Shown piece by piece: positions 37,901 through 49,606 of a stretch of DNA of 64,000 bases. The DNA is from Sipunculus nudus (lineage: Eukaryota > Annelida > Sipuncula > Golfingiida > Sipunculidae): contig CM049316.1 of NCBI GenBank assembly GCA_026874595.1, positions 50,787,676 to 50,851,675 of the forward strand. Reading direction: 5' to 3'. The first letter of the stretch is position 1, and every line of letters starts with the position of its first letter. The notes beneath the pieces are model-generated. The model saw only the letters and a program-made list of their open reading frames with translations. It was not told where the DNA came from and did not search any database. Both the position numbers and the translations under genes were made by a program.

Positions 37901-38708
37901 ATCCTGGACAGCTTTCTCGATTTATGACAGGTGGCCCCACCCACATTCACATTTACTCTGCAGACATCCAAGCTCATATCTCGGGAACTGTTTGACCGAT
38001 TGGAGTAAAATTTTGCTTGTGTATAGATCTCACATAGTTCTTCATCATAGGCAAAACTGGTGGCGCCCCCTGCAACCATTAATGCACAGCACCCATATGT
38101 TCATCTGCCTTGGGATAAAATCACTCGTATCTCAGCAGTGGTTTGACTTATCCACCTGAAATTTTGCAGGTCGATACATCCTGGACAGCTTTCTTGATTT
38201 TATGACAGGTGGCGCCACCTACATTCATGTTTACTCTGCAGACATCCAAGCTCATATCTCGGGAACTGTTCGACTGATTGGGCCAAAATTTTGCTTGTGT
38301 ATAAATCTCACATAGCTCTCCATCATAAGCAAAACTGGTGGCACCACCTGCAACCACTTATGAACACCATCCATCTGTTCATCTGCCCTAGGATAAAATC
38401 ACTCATATCTCAGCAGTGGTTTGATTATTCACCTTAAATTTTGCAGGTTTATATATCCTGGACAATTTTCTCGATTTTATGACAGGTGGCACCACCTACA
38501 TTCACGTTTAAGCTGCAGACATCCATGCTAACATGCAACACACCTCACTCTATTCCCCTTGCCACTTTATCCATGCCTCTCTTCACCCGTCTTACTCTGA
38601 TTTCTGCGGATACACATAGTCGCTTCTCGACTACCCATATTCTAGTTTTAAAATGTCCTAGTCTGAAACTTGCAGGTCCTAAATGTCCATTTTGCTGAAA
38701 TCATAATG
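34974..38708 (+). mobile_element. Family B element with C nested, interrupted by LINE
   Basis: The head TAGCAAACCTGTGAGCTTAT is at 34974. Middle sequence and the 32-bp minisatellite (about 36480-36720) are present. A poly-G run at about 37174-37187 and a palindrome cluster follow. A third C copy spans about 37318-38645 (~278-bp units, 3' CGACTACCCATATTCTAG). Flanking TTTTAAAATGTCCTAGTCTG then matches 18763 onward until the old LINE begins at about 38709. Confidence 0.6.
37200..37219. repeat. 20-bp perfect palindrome in a GTCTAGAC cluster
   Basis: GTGTCTAGACGTCTAGACAC is its own reverse complement. Degenerate relatives flank it on both sides (CTAGACAATG before it, GTCCAGACGTCTAAACAC after it), giving a short cluster of nested inverted repeats just after a 14-base G-run. 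Confidence 0.9.
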
Positions 38709-38714
38709 ATGGAT

Positions 38715-38728
38715 TGACGTCACGTGAC
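38715..38728 (+). promoter_or_regulatory. CRE/E-box composite at LINE 5' end
   Basis: TGACGTCACGTGAC joins a palindromic CRE (TGACGTCA) and an E-box (CACGTG) within about 20 bp of the LINE's 5' boundary. LINEs carry their promoter inside their own 5' UTR, so this is a plausible promoter element. Motif-only evidence. Confidence 0.45.
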
Positions 38729-39059
38729 TGATGAGGATCAGACGTGTGTGATCAGAGTAGTTGTGAAATGCTTCCAACTGTGAGAATATTGTTCACCATT
38801 AGTCTTACAAATCGGCATGCGGAGGTATTGTGTATATTTCTATAAAATAGTGTTGGAATTTTTCGTAATGGGAAAGAACAACATCTGCTTTTGGAAGCTG
38901 AAATTTTCAATCATATAAACAAGGAAACCAATACGTGGCCGGACACATTTCTATTATTCTGAGCTCTTACATAAGAGGCAGGCTTTAACACTGTGCCGGG
39001 GTCTCAACTGCAAATTAGTGAACTGTGACACACGCGATCGCGCTTGTGTGATGATAAAC

Positions 39060-40183
39060 ATGGCACATGAACATAGACTTAAAATGGATACCAGGGCACA
39101 AACAAAAGTGGTGACACCAAAACATTCGACAGGAACCCCAAAGTCCAAGAAACTTACTTCGCCAGATGGTGAAAGAGGTGAGCAAGGAACACAGGTAATA
39201 GATATGACATACATGATTAAAAGTATGAGAGAGCTACAAAGCCAGATTGAAAAATTGAATAATTCCATGGTTGGTCTTACTACAGAGGTTGGTCAGTTAA
39301 GAGCCGAATTTGAAAACTTTAAAAGCTTACAAGATTCTCTTGAACACACACAGACTGAGCTATAAGAGACTAAGTCTGAACTGAAAACATTAAAAGAGAC
39401 GGTAAAAGCACACGAAGGGGTGAACTCGAAAATATTGCAACAGTTAGAAGAAAATAGATCCGAAAATCATGATCTAAAAGAGAGACTTTTACATTTCAAC
39501 ACTTATTTAAAGAGAGAGAACTTGAAATTTTCTGGACTACTTGAAGATTCTAACGAATCGAGTACTATGTGTAAAAAGAAAATACAGAATCTGTTTGTGG
39601 ATAAGCTGGGTGTAGACAATGTGGAAGATATTGAATTCCAGCGTTGTCATAGGTTGGGGGATCCTTCGAGAAACCGGAATAAGTGCAGAGATATAATTGT
39701 TCGGTTTGTCCGGTTTGGTGATAGAGATTGTGTATGGAGGCTGAGAAATAAACTGAAGGGAACCAACATAGTTATGATGGAGGACTTTCTGATGGAAATG
39801 AACAAAGGCGGGTAAAACTGTACCTGATTATGAAGAAAGCGCGCATAATGAAAATGAAGGCTACATTGGTGGCCGATAAACTGATTATTGAAGGACACAG
39901 GTACACAGTGGACAACTTAGATGCTCTTCCTGACGGACTGCAGCCTCATCAGTTAGCGATGCACTCCTGTGAGAATGCCATTTTATTCCATGGGCAAGAT
40001 TCAAATTTCAGTAGTTTTAGTGCCTGTCTCTTTATACTGAATGGGAGACGATACACTTCAGTAAATCAGTATTTTCAGTATCAGAGAGCTATGGTCATGG
40101 GAAATGAAGAAGCCGCCGGTGAGATTATGAAAACAAATATACCTGTTGAGCAGTACAAGATGGGTAGCAGAGTGCAAACGGAT
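39060..40183 (+). pseudogene. LINE ORF1 (coiled coil, RRM-like, CTD) fused to N-terminal half of a NADAR domain
   Basis: Start ATG at 39060 has a good Kozak context (AAACATGG); an in-frame ATG also lies at 39051. Heptad-rich coiled coil covers roughly residues 40-150 (SMRELQSQIEKLNNSM, then QLRAEFENF). An L1 ORF1-type RRM follows (RENLKFSGLLED, FQRCHRLGDPSR, RDIIVRFVRFGDRD), then a CTD (KLIIEGHRYTVDNLDALPDG). Without a stop the frame runs into a NADAR-like segment: AILFHGQDSNFSSF, RRYTSVNQYFQYQRAMVMGN, EEAAGEIMK, YKMGSRVQTDK. Breaks: in-frame TAA at 39363-39365, a frameshift at about 39812-39830, and the transposon at 40183. NADAR proteins remove ADP-ribose from guanine; ORF1 proteins bind LINE RNA. 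The fused role is inference. Confidence 0.8.
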
Positions 40184-40938
40184 AAAGCCCCGTTCCCACT
40201 TTCACGAATTGGACGCCGAATCGCTACGATGTTGAATTCGTGGCGATTCGTGGCCAATCGGCCTGTCGAGTGATAAAAATTCCATCACGACCACGATATT
40301 GTACGAAAGGAGTACGATGCCAGTACGATTGGCTACGACAGTGACACGAAGCCAGCACGATATGACAGGAGACTTTTAAGAATGTTCACGGCTCCGTGAC
40401 GATGTCTAAGATACTGGTACGATATTTCCACGATTGATCTGCGACTTGTGGACGATACTCCTACGATCATTCAATTTTGCCACGGATTGATAGATAGCTA
40501 TATATGTGCTATATAGCTATATAGCTATTGTAATGTCACAAAGAAGACGATATTAGTAAAAGGACACCATAACAACACTTTACTCAACTTCTCCAGATAT
40601 TATAATTTGACAAAAGTTATCCAGTTTAAAACACTAATAATATATGTCTCATTTGATTTGAGTAATTAGACAATTACGCCTTATTTATGTGGTGGCAAAT
40701 ACGACGTTAACTTCTTTAAGTCCAAGTAGACGACCGTCTTAATCGGATGTAAAATATCTGTACTCTCAAAATATTGGTTAAAATATCTTATTGATTCAGC
40801 TCTCAATGTGATATAAGATTCTGTTAATATAAATTTGTGTTAGGCTCAGTTCACTCTCTCATAGTAAAATAGGAAATTCATAATTTATTATATTGACCAT
40901 ATGTTTAAGTATGACGAAACTGTATAATATATTCAGCT

Positions 40939-40948
40939 TCTTTAAACT

Positions 40949-40949
<1 letters not shown>
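40939..40949. repeat. Target-site duplication, left copy
   Basis: TCTTTAAACTG, identical to 49592-49602. It marks target-primed insertion of the minus-strand LINE. Confidence 0.9.
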
Positions 40950-40985
<36 letters not shown>

Positions 40986-40987
40986 CT

Positions 40988-40993
40988 TTATTA
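40988..40993 (-). terminator. Polyadenylation signal AATAAA of the young LINE
   Basis: TTTATT on the plus strand (AATAAA on the minus strand), six bases before the poly(A) tail. Confidence 0.7.
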
Positions 40994-41534
40994 ATCAAAT
41001 GAAGTACATGTACAACGACGAATATCAATTTACAATTTCAACAATATATAACAATACGCGATCCATATACATACAAAAACAACAACAAAAAAAACCCCAA
41101 AAAAAACATACAACTGACATACATAAGAACCAAAGGAACCTACATACACCGAAACAAAACAAGACAAAGCAGGTGTATCTCATGCGCATTTTTTAAAATT
41201 AAAATTAACTGTTTTATTTCTTTGTAAGCCTCTTCCTATTATAATAACTTGAGTAGAATTTATATAGTATATTTATTCCATTTATTTAATTGATTAATAT
41301 ATTTAAATGAATCTAATAAACACTTCACCTCCCCCCTGTCGATATTAAGCATGGTTTAAGTTGGTAATTGGTTTCCAGAGATTTTCATGATATTTAAGTT
41401 TTCCTCTGGAAAGTGCCACCTTTTTTTCAATGTCATAGTAATATTTTATGAAATTTCTTGCACCATTAAATGACAACACCTCTCTTTTACACTTTTTCAC
41501 ATATATGTAATATTTTACAAAGAGTATAATTTTG

Positions 41535-44500
41535 TTATAAGGTTGTAAGCCAGTCATATATTTTTTTCCAAAGTTCCTTGGTATAATCACATTCATAAAA
41601 TATATGTGTGATGGTTTCTTTCTTACTGTTACAAAAAGTACATAGTTCACTCTCTGTAATACCGGCTTTAGTCAAGAATGGGTTTAATGCAAGAATACGA
41701 TGCACAATTTTGTATTGAAAATACCTTAGTTTTGTAGAAATTGTTATGTTATCAATATTCTGAAAAGCTTCATGTATTTCATCTCTTGTGCACTCTCCTA
41801 AATCTCTGTGCCATATTAAAATACAATTTTCTGGCTGAGTGCATTTCATCGCAACCAGTTCATTATAAAAAAGGTTTGTAGGGTTTGCATGTTGAATTAA
41901 TCTATTAATTTTATATATATATGCTCCCTCATAGTAGTTATAAATAATTTCTGTTCTCCATTTATTTGGTATTGCATGTATAAGACTGTTATATCTCATT
42001 GTGTCTATATGTATTCCATATATATCCTGTAATTCAAGTTTACTGAACAATGTATACTGGTTATTTTTTTTCTTGATTAAATCATGGATATATCGAATTC
42101 CTGCTTCATACCATATTTTATAGAATGCAAGTTTACCATTAATTTTAATATGTGAATTACACCACAGTGACTGTTTCAAATAATCCCCGACTGTTTCTGG
42201 TGTATCATAGTTGAACTTGCACCATTCTTGCAGGATTTCAAACCAAAAGTTATTTAATTTTCTTAGAAAAGGAATGCTATGCATATCTTCATATTTCATA
42301 TTGCAAGTGAAAATATAAGCAGTCATATGCTTTAAACTTGTATCTATTAAATGCCTCCATCCAACATCTGTGTTTCCTGTTAACAATCTCTTTATCCAAG
42401 TAATCTTTGTGGCTCTAACTTTTGACCAGATATCCACCATATTCAATCCTCCATACTTTTTTGGTGCTATTAAAGTGCTTCTTTTTATTTTATCTATTTT
42501 GCTATTCCATATGAAATTACTGAGTAATACCTCTATTTCCTTTAAGTAATGAGGTAGTATATTAGGTAAAAGAGATATATGGTACTGTAATTGTGATATC
42601 AATTCAGATTTTATAACTGTAATTTTTCCTATTGGCGTTAACTGTCGTTTGTTCCAAATATTTATCATGTTTTTTATTTTTGTGATTGATGGTTTGAAGT
42701 TTAAATCAGTTAAATTTTGTAATCTATTATTAATTTGAATACCCAGTACCGTCACTGGTCCGGTAGTCCATTGGAGGCCCATATTAATTATTTCATTTTT
42801 TCCATGTTCATGGTTTCCTATTGGCATGATTATAGTCTTTTCCAAATTAATTTTTAGACCACTTATAGAGTGGAATCGGCTAAACTGATCAACGGTTTCT
42901 TTAATAACCTCGGGTCTACTTTCTATAAACAATGACGTATCATCTGCATATTGTGATATTTTATGTATTTTGTTATTTACCTCTATACCTTTTATTTCTT
43001 TATTATTTCTAATTCTTGTAGCCAATATTTCTGCACAAATGATAAATAAATATGGTGACAGGGGGCATCCCTGTCGGACTCCCCTGTTAATATTAAAAAA
43101 ATTCGTGGACCAGCCATTATTTAATACACATGATGTTATATCCTTGTAAAAGACCTTTATCCATTGACTTATGTTATTCCCAAAGTTGTAATAATCAAGA
43201 GCTTTATGTATAAAAGGCCATTCTAATAAATCGAAAGCTTTTTTCAAAATCTATAAGCATAAGATTAGCTTTTACTTTATTATTACTGCAATGTGAAAAT
43301 AAACTATAGATCCTTGTGATAGTTTCTCCAATATACCTATTGCGCAAAAATCCAGTCTGGTCGGAATGAATAATGTTTGGAAGTACTTTTTGTAATCTAA
43401 GAGCTATACATTTTGTAATAAGTTTATAATCAAAATTCAAAAGCGATATTGGTCTCCAGTTTTTTAATAATTGAGGATCCTTTGATTTTTTTGGAATTAA
43501 TGTTATAACGCCTTGTCTTTGTGATATATTAAGTCTGCCTTCTGTAAAAGAATAACTATATGAAGCCATTAAGTCTTTCTTGATATTTTCCCAGAATATT
43601 TTATAAAATTCTGCAGGCAAACCATCAATACCTGGCGATTTGCCATTCTGGAATGTTTTCAAACAATCTTCAAGTTCACTTTCGGTTAATTCTTTATCAC
43701 AGTTATTTTTTTCTTCTTCTGAGAGGGTTTCGGGATTATCTTGGAAAAATTCATTAACAATTTCTATAGGTGGCTGTTGCTGCTCTGAAGAATATAATTT
43801 AGTATAAAACGTTGATATTTCCTTCAGAATATTATTCTCGTCAGTAATATATTGAACATCTTTTTGCTCTGATGATTTTTCAATTTTTAGTTTTGTGATA
43901 GTTTTTCTGTTATGCAACCTTTTTTCTAAATTTAAAAAATATTTTGACGGTTTTTCCCCTTCTAAATACCAGGTTGTTTTACATCTTAGCATAGCACCTT
44001 CCGTTTTTTCTTGCATTATGGTTTCAATTTTAAGTTTCAGTGCATTTATTTCTTCTAAAAGATTCTCATCGGGTTTTTTCCCGTACTGTTCTTCTAATTC
44101 TGCTAATTTGGACTCTGTATGCTGCAATAGCTCTCGTTTTTGTTTCATTTGTCTAGAAGCATATGCAATCGTTGCCCCCCTTACCTTACATTTAATCGTA
44201 TCCCACATCAAGGCTGGATTAGCATTACTGTTAAATTCTTTTGTTTCTATGATGGTATTTTTAATTAATTCTATGTATTCTGGAATCTGTAAATATTTAC
44301 AATTAAGTTTCCAAAACCCTGGTCCCCTTTTCCTATATTTTAAATCGAGCCTAATTCCGATTGATGAATGGTCTGTTTTAAAACCTGGAAAGATCCAGCT
44401 GTTTTCCACATTTCCAACAAGGCCTTTTGATATTAAGAAAAAATCTAGTCTACAGAATATATTCGATGGTCTTAATCTTTTCCAAGTGAACTGCTGAAGT

Positions 44501-45051
44501 CGCGGATGTTGATCACGCCATATATCTACCATATCTAAATTGTCTAACCACATATGTATTATATTCTGTGCTCTTTGATGAGTTGTAGGATTACCTCCTT
44601 TTTTATCCTCCTTTATATCTAAAACTAAATTGAAATCGCCTCCCATTAATCTGTTATCATTGGGAAAGGATTCAACGTATTCCATTATTGTTTCGAAAAA
44701 GTCTGGACTATCATGGTAAGGCCCATATATATTCACTAATGTAAGTCTTGATTCTTCAATTATAATATCTAATAATAGAAATTGCCCTTTCTCGCTTCTA
44801 ATAATATCCTGTATTTCAAAATTAAGATCATTTTTTATCAAAATACATACTCCTTTAGAACTGCTTGTGCCATGTGAAAATAATATAGTACCTCCCCACT
44901 CGGCTCGCCAAGTTTTTTCATCTTTTGGGGTACTGTGTGTCTCTTGTAAAAAAAATACTTTAGCTTTTTTTTTATGTAGCCAATGGAAAGTTTCTCTTCT
45001 TTTAATACTATCCCCCAATCCCCTCACATTTAAAGAGACTATTTCAGCCAT
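41535..45051 (-). CDS. LINE ORF2: APE endonuclease and reverse transcriptase, one 1-bp frameshift
   Basis: About 1170 codons, the usual L1/Tx1 ORF2 size. The start is ATG at 45051 (MAEIVSLNVRGLGDS); an upstream TTG is not needed. The N-terminal ~235 residues are an APE-like endonuclease (SLNVRGLG, FLQETHS, VNIYGP, GGDFNLVLD, CRLDFFLIS, TDHSSIG). The reverse transcriptase follows: KSPGIDGLPAEFYK, NWRPISLLN, DQTGFLRNRYIGE, LMLIDFEK/AFD (motif A), GVRQGCPLSPYLF, QYADDTSLF (catalytic YADD) and LGIQINN. The C-terminus has a zinc knuckle, CTFCNSKKETITHIFYEC. The reading shifts at about 43242-43247, where an A-run is six instead of the five needed for FEKAFD. All motifs are otherwise intact, so this is a recent mutation or a sequencing slip. 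ORF2 nicks DNA and reverse-transcribes LINE RNA at the target. Confidence 0.92.
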
Positions 45052-45840
45052 TGACAAAATAGTGCAAAATAATCTTTGATAGACTATAGCTTACATCACA
45101 TTCTTGTCTAAATATAAACCTTTTACCTGCATACGAGCAACATATAAATCGGTGCATATGTGTTTGTGCATTTGTATACAATACTACATATTCACATAGC
45201 TGTTGTACATAAACCTTAAACATAGTGTCTTTACATATACGGTGTCAACGAGACCCTGCTTTCAAAAAAACATGTAGTACTCTTCGCTTATTTATATAAT
45301 GTCTAATACATATTCATGTATTTCTGCTCACACAATGTTAGACAAATATTATGCGAATATATGAAGTTGCATATATACTCATTAAAGCCAAACGGACCAC
45401 CTTATTAGAAGATGATTAATTACTCCAACTAGTTAATGGAGAAAAAGGAACGATGTCAATGAGGTAACTACCACCTGCTTGCCTCTATTAGAGGTGCCCA
45501 TCTAGACCTAATAGGAATATATAGGGTTCTTGTATTAACCTACTCAATGCCAATAAACCAGATTATTAAAATTAAGCACTAATGATGACAATATGTCTGC
45601 TTCATTTGTCTAACTCTCTTTTGTAAATCACAGGTAGAAAAATGCACTAAGTCCATCATAGTTTCAAAAACTTAAAAAACTCATATACCTGTTCATTCTA
45701 TCAAAGAGATTCTTTTTTATGGTATTACCTTTTATAAATCTGAACTGATCTCCATCAGTTTACTTTCAATTACCTCCAAGGTAAACATGTGTAAAAAAAC
45801 TGTACTTTTAATAATATAATGGATATATATATATATACAC

Positions 45841-45883
<43 letters not shown>

Positions 45884-47572
45884 CACATACATACATCCAT
45901 TCTATAGCCTGTGTTACACTCGGTACCAACCTCTGAAAATAAATCAGTTTGATGACCTTAGAAAATCATTGGCTAATCTATTTACAAGGTCCAAAAAGGA
46001 GTAACTTTAAAGTCGATATGGCGAGCATTTTAACTTCTATATATATTTATATGAATAAAGAACTCTGAATAATTATAACACTAATCTATGTTCATTAAAC
46101 AAAATTCCAGTGTGATTTTTATATTTTAAAGTCTAATCATTTATACAACCCTTTATTACTAAACTGTTGAAGAAATCACCTCATATATGCGGCTTTTAAT
46201 ATTACATTTCACAACCAAAAATATTTAAAATAAAACTCTAGAGCTGACAGTATCGCAAGCAATCTTTCTAATTCTTCTTTATGCAAAAATCATTGTTTTA
46301 AGATCATTGCTGTATTACATGGCTGTACAATTGTTATTATTCATGTTAAACAAACACCATACTCCGTAGTGCATTTTTGCGCTTATAATTCTCTGGTACT
46401 ACTCAGAATACTGTTTCAAGGACCTATATAATTGTCAAAATACACCATGAAGGTAAACTCAACCTACCATTATTTCAGTCCAGTTGACTGATTTCACCTC
46501 GGGAAAACAAACGCTTTTTCTACATCTAGACCGCATGCAACAATACTAAAATAACCAGTAATACCTTTCAATAAAAGTAAAATACACTTTCCATATCAAC
46601 ATATCAACAAAAGAGCAACTGTGAATATTACCAAAGTTGTTAGTATATTCTTACATTAACCGCAATATACATAAAATCATCAATAGTTCATATTCTAATG
46701 CAAACAACATCAGTACTTACCATTTTGATTCTATTCATCAGATTTCATTCAACTCATATGTCTTTTCCTTGTTGAAATTAAGATAAGCATGATGCTATAC
46801 ATGTTATATTTGTCAAGGTGTTTGGCCTCTTAAGTTCGAAAAATTTCAATCTTTATTAATAATACCATCTTATATAGCAACTCTATTTTAAAACTAGTAT
46901 TATTTCTAAAATATTCCGGTATGCTACTTAAAACATCAGTTTCGTAACTTTATTATTTGACATTAACCTAGGTGGTTGTCAACTGGTTGATGTTTAATAT
47001 ACAACAGTTTTAACATAAGGAAAAAACATGCTCAGTCCATGTTCAAATTATCCAAATGTACATACATGATACATATTAATGTTTCAGCCATCATAACCGA
47101 AGAATCAGAATTTTCATGTGCTACTTTACATGTATTAAGATATTTCTTTAAACATTATTTTTGAAATGCCATTTATGTTTATTCTACATATAGTACAAGT
47201 CTTCATATTATTTGAACATTCAGTTTCTGAAGGTACATTGAAACTATTCTTACTATAGTCTATACTATAGAGGTTGTACTTTTTACGATGATACCTTTCA
47301 CTTTATTGTTGTGCACTTAACATCCATATTTGTTTCAGTTTCACCTGACCTCCAAATGTTCATTCGGTGTCCAGAATAAAATGTTGTTTTAATATCTATC
47401 AACTTTTAAAGTTAGATCCAGCTGTCATTACAGCCGGTATCTTCTTAAATCTTCGGATTGTGATTCTCAACTGAGTACCAACACTATTTAGTTTTAATAC
47501 AGCAAGAAGGGATACAATCAAAGATTAATCTAATTCTACGCACAAAAGAACGGTAGTCTCTCTGGTCGAAGG

Positions 47573-47607
<35 letters not shown>

Positions 47608-48539
47608 TGTGATCTCTCTTTGATGAAACATGAGGAAGTCAGGTTGAAAACACATCAATATTGATTGTAATACTTCTATCCAAATTACTTAGACGGCACC
47701 GCTTAATAACGCATTTTTAAAACATGTAATAACATATAAATGTGACATTGGTATTTAAGAGCAACACAAAATCACCCAGTTTTCACTTTCCTTAAGTTTT
47801 TGTTTTCTGTGTCCTTTTTTTAATATCTTTGTTAATAACAAAATAATAAGAAAACAAGGAATAGTTAAATAAATTCATAAGTTTATGTTACATATACACT
47901 GCTCTCTACCAACGGATGTATCCAATTCTACGCTGTCACAATATTATGCCTGCATGTACCTTCACATTATCACGGTGTCATTAAAAGTTTCTCTGGGTAA
48001 ACCTATAACAGTTACACATCTGTAAAAACAAAAACAAAAAAAGCAATCCTCCCCATCATATCAATATTTCGTATGACATTTCATGTAATATAAATACATT
48101 TTGGCTAACCGAAGGAAAAAAAAAAAAAAAAAAGGGGGGGAGAAAAGAAACGGTTTACGGAGACCCAATACTAATAGACTTTTCCCCACAATACTTTTAT
48201 AAATAAAATTAAAAAAAAAAAAATAATAATAATAATAAAGGATTTAAATAATTTTTTTCCCACAATAACTCAGTCTGGAATATAATTTATAATCTTTTTG
48301 TTTTAGGTAAACGTTTTTAATTATATTAAAAGTTTTCTCAAGAATATGTGCCATACAGACCATCAGCTTTCCGGTATAAGTGTCCAGGTGAGCGATAAAG
48401 AGCATGAAGAGTACAAAGTATGTGTCGCCTCCTATCAGGCAATTTTGGAAACAGTCTGTAGCTCCGCCGTTCACTACTTGGTGATCAAAAACACATTTGT
48501 GCGTGTAAGGTTCTATTTGTGAATGAAGCATTCTCCGAC
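45052..48539 (-). other. Unusually long (~3.5 kb) spacer between LINE ORF1 and ORF2
   Basis: AT-rich, with no convincing reading frame, no TIR and no hairpin element recognised. It contains a (TA)n tract near 45826-45890 and A-runs at about 47571-47602, 48117-48133 and 48209-48221. A 99-codon minus-strand frame overlaps the ORF1 stop at 48543 but starts with GTG and resembles nothing I know. L1/Tx1 spacers are normally tens to a few hundred bases. I could not find a target duplication that would show a clean secondary insertion. Confidence 0.7.
45826..45890. repeat. (TA)n / (CATA)n microsatellite
   Basis: TATATATATA runs with interspersed CACATA units inside the LINE spacer. Confidence 0.9.
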
Positions 48540-49481
48540 TCACTGAATTTCAACTCTCCGGCCGTCTATGATCAATGCCCCACGCCAATATCTTGCCTTC
48601 AGGTTGTCTTTGTAGGCCTGTTGAATTTGCCCCTTGGCTTTTCTTTTCAGTAAATAATCCTCACGAGTCAGGTCCTCGGTAATGAAAGGGGTATTGTTTG
48701 CCGACCTGTTCGCTCTAGCGGTCTTTAAGATTGTATTTCTAGTTTGTCTTGAATGACACCTAAAAATAATATGGCGACCTTTGTCTTGTTTTCTGCCTGT
48801 TCTGTGAGCCAATTCAATTAGAGCTTTCACTTCTGGTACCTCAATCTCAGCACCTAGCAATCTATGCTCAATAATCCATTTACTTATTATGTCTTTGCAG
48901 TTCTCATTTTGATTTTCGGGTATTCCGATTAATCTAAGATTGAATTCCCTTGTGTGTCTCTCCAGATTCAATATTTTTTCTTTCAGGCTTGTTTCCATGT
49001 GTTCAATTTTGTCCATCAGTGTTCTTTCACTATTTTTCAAGTTCTCGTTCTCCTTCTGCAGCTGTTTGTTCTCTTTTTCTAGTTGTTCTAATTTTTTGTT
49101 TTTGCTGTCATATTGCCTTTCAATAAAATCAACACTGTCACGTAGTTCTGTTATCTGCTCACCTTGTTCACGTGTTGTAGTTGTAACAGTCTCTATTTTA
49201 ACTTTTAATCCTGTCATCTCTTTGTTCAGTGATTCTCTGCATTCTTCAATGAGCTTGCACATTTTTTCTTCAAGTCCTTTAAAATGAATGTCCAAAGACG
49301 ACCGTCTCGTCTCGTCTTGTGTATGGGTATCCATGTGCTCTGTACCGCTGGCCGCCATGTCTGTTATACTTGTTGACCGTGTGTCTGCTAGTTCTGTCTG
49401 TGTTTGAGTTTCTTTGTTTTTCACCGGCAGGAACTCTTCCAAACCTTTTTGGCTTGTCGTATTTTTCCTTGTTTTACCCAT
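48540..49481 (-). CDS. LINE ORF1 protein (L1 ORF1p-like RNA-binding chaperone)
   Basis: 313 aa, intact, ATG at 49481. Residues 1-65 are a polar, T/S-rich leader. About 66-175 is a long coiled coil for trimer formation, with heptads and runs such as LEQLEKENKQLQKENENLKN. About 178-262 is an RRM-like domain beginning TREFNLRLIGIPENQNENC, with LAHRTGRKQDKGRHIIFR, and about 263-313 is the CTD (FITEDLTREDYLLKRK, ending YWRGALIIDGRRVEIQ). This is the Transposase_22 / L1 ORF1p architecture. The protein would coat LINE RNA and act as a nucleic-acid chaperone. Unlike the older LINE's ORF1 it stops at the CTD, with no NADAR extension. ORF2 begins only ~3.5 kb downstream. Confidence 0.93.
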   Translation of the reverse strand: MGKTRKNTTSQKGLEEFLPVKNKETQTQTELADTRSTSITDMAASGTEHMDTHTQDETRRSSLDIHFKGLEEKMCKLIEECRESLNKEMTGLKVKIETVTTTTREQGEQITELRDSVDFIERQYDSKNKKLEQLEKENKQLQKENENLKNSERTLMDKIEHMETSLKEKILNLERHTREFNLRLIGIPENQNENCKDIISKWIIEHRLLGAEIEVPEVKALIELAHRTGRKQDKGRHIIFRCHSRQTRNTILKTARANRSANNTPFITEDLTREDYLLKRKAKGQIQQAYKDNLKARYWRGALIIDGRRVEIQ

Positions 49482-49570
49482 TTTTGTGTACCTCTAAAGG
49501 ATATAAGAGGCGGCACTTGCTTTTTTTTTCTCTAATGAAGCAGGAGCTCGTGAAGACGTGTCCTAGAAGT

Positions 49571-49582
49571 CGCGCATGCGCA
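49571..49582. promoter_or_regulatory. NRF1-type site at the young LINE's 5' end
   Basis: CGCGCATGCGCA matches the NRF1 consensus YGCGCAYGCGCR in full and lies 9 bases inside the 5' end of the minus-strand LINE. A near-palindromic CpG site at the start of a ~110-bp 5' UTR is a plausible internal promoter. Motif-only evidence. Confidence 0.5.
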
Positions 49583-49591
49583 GTCCGAACC

Positions 49592-49602
49592 TCTTTAAAC
49601 TG
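49592..49602. repeat. Target-site duplication, right copy
   Basis: TCTTTAAACTG, followed by TTTTGGTTCAAATTT of the host TIR element. Confidence 0.9.
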
Positions 49603-49606
49603 TTTT

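Larger units (their letters stand above)
40950..49591 (-). mobile_element. Young near-intact L1/Tx1-type LINE (minus strand)
   Basis: The 3' end is a 32-base T-run (poly(A) on the minus strand) at 40950-40981. AATAAA reads on the minus strand at 40988-40993. The perfect duplication TCTTTAAACTG flanks it at 40939-40949 and 49592-49602; TTTT follows both copies, although at the left it merges with the poly(T). The 5' UTR is only ~110 bp. ORF1 (49481-48540) is intact and ORF2 (45051-41535) has one frameshift. The 8.6-kb length is increased by a ~3.5-kb spacer between the ORFs. Intact ORF1, long tail and perfect duplication point to a recent insertion. Confidence 0.9.

Noticed and set aside
43895-44497. 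200-codon plus-strand ORF
   Set aside because: It is the antisense shadow of the LINE ORF2 coding strand.
48940-49287. Ser/Phe-rich plus-strand ORF
   Set aside because: Antisense of the ORF1 coiled coil.
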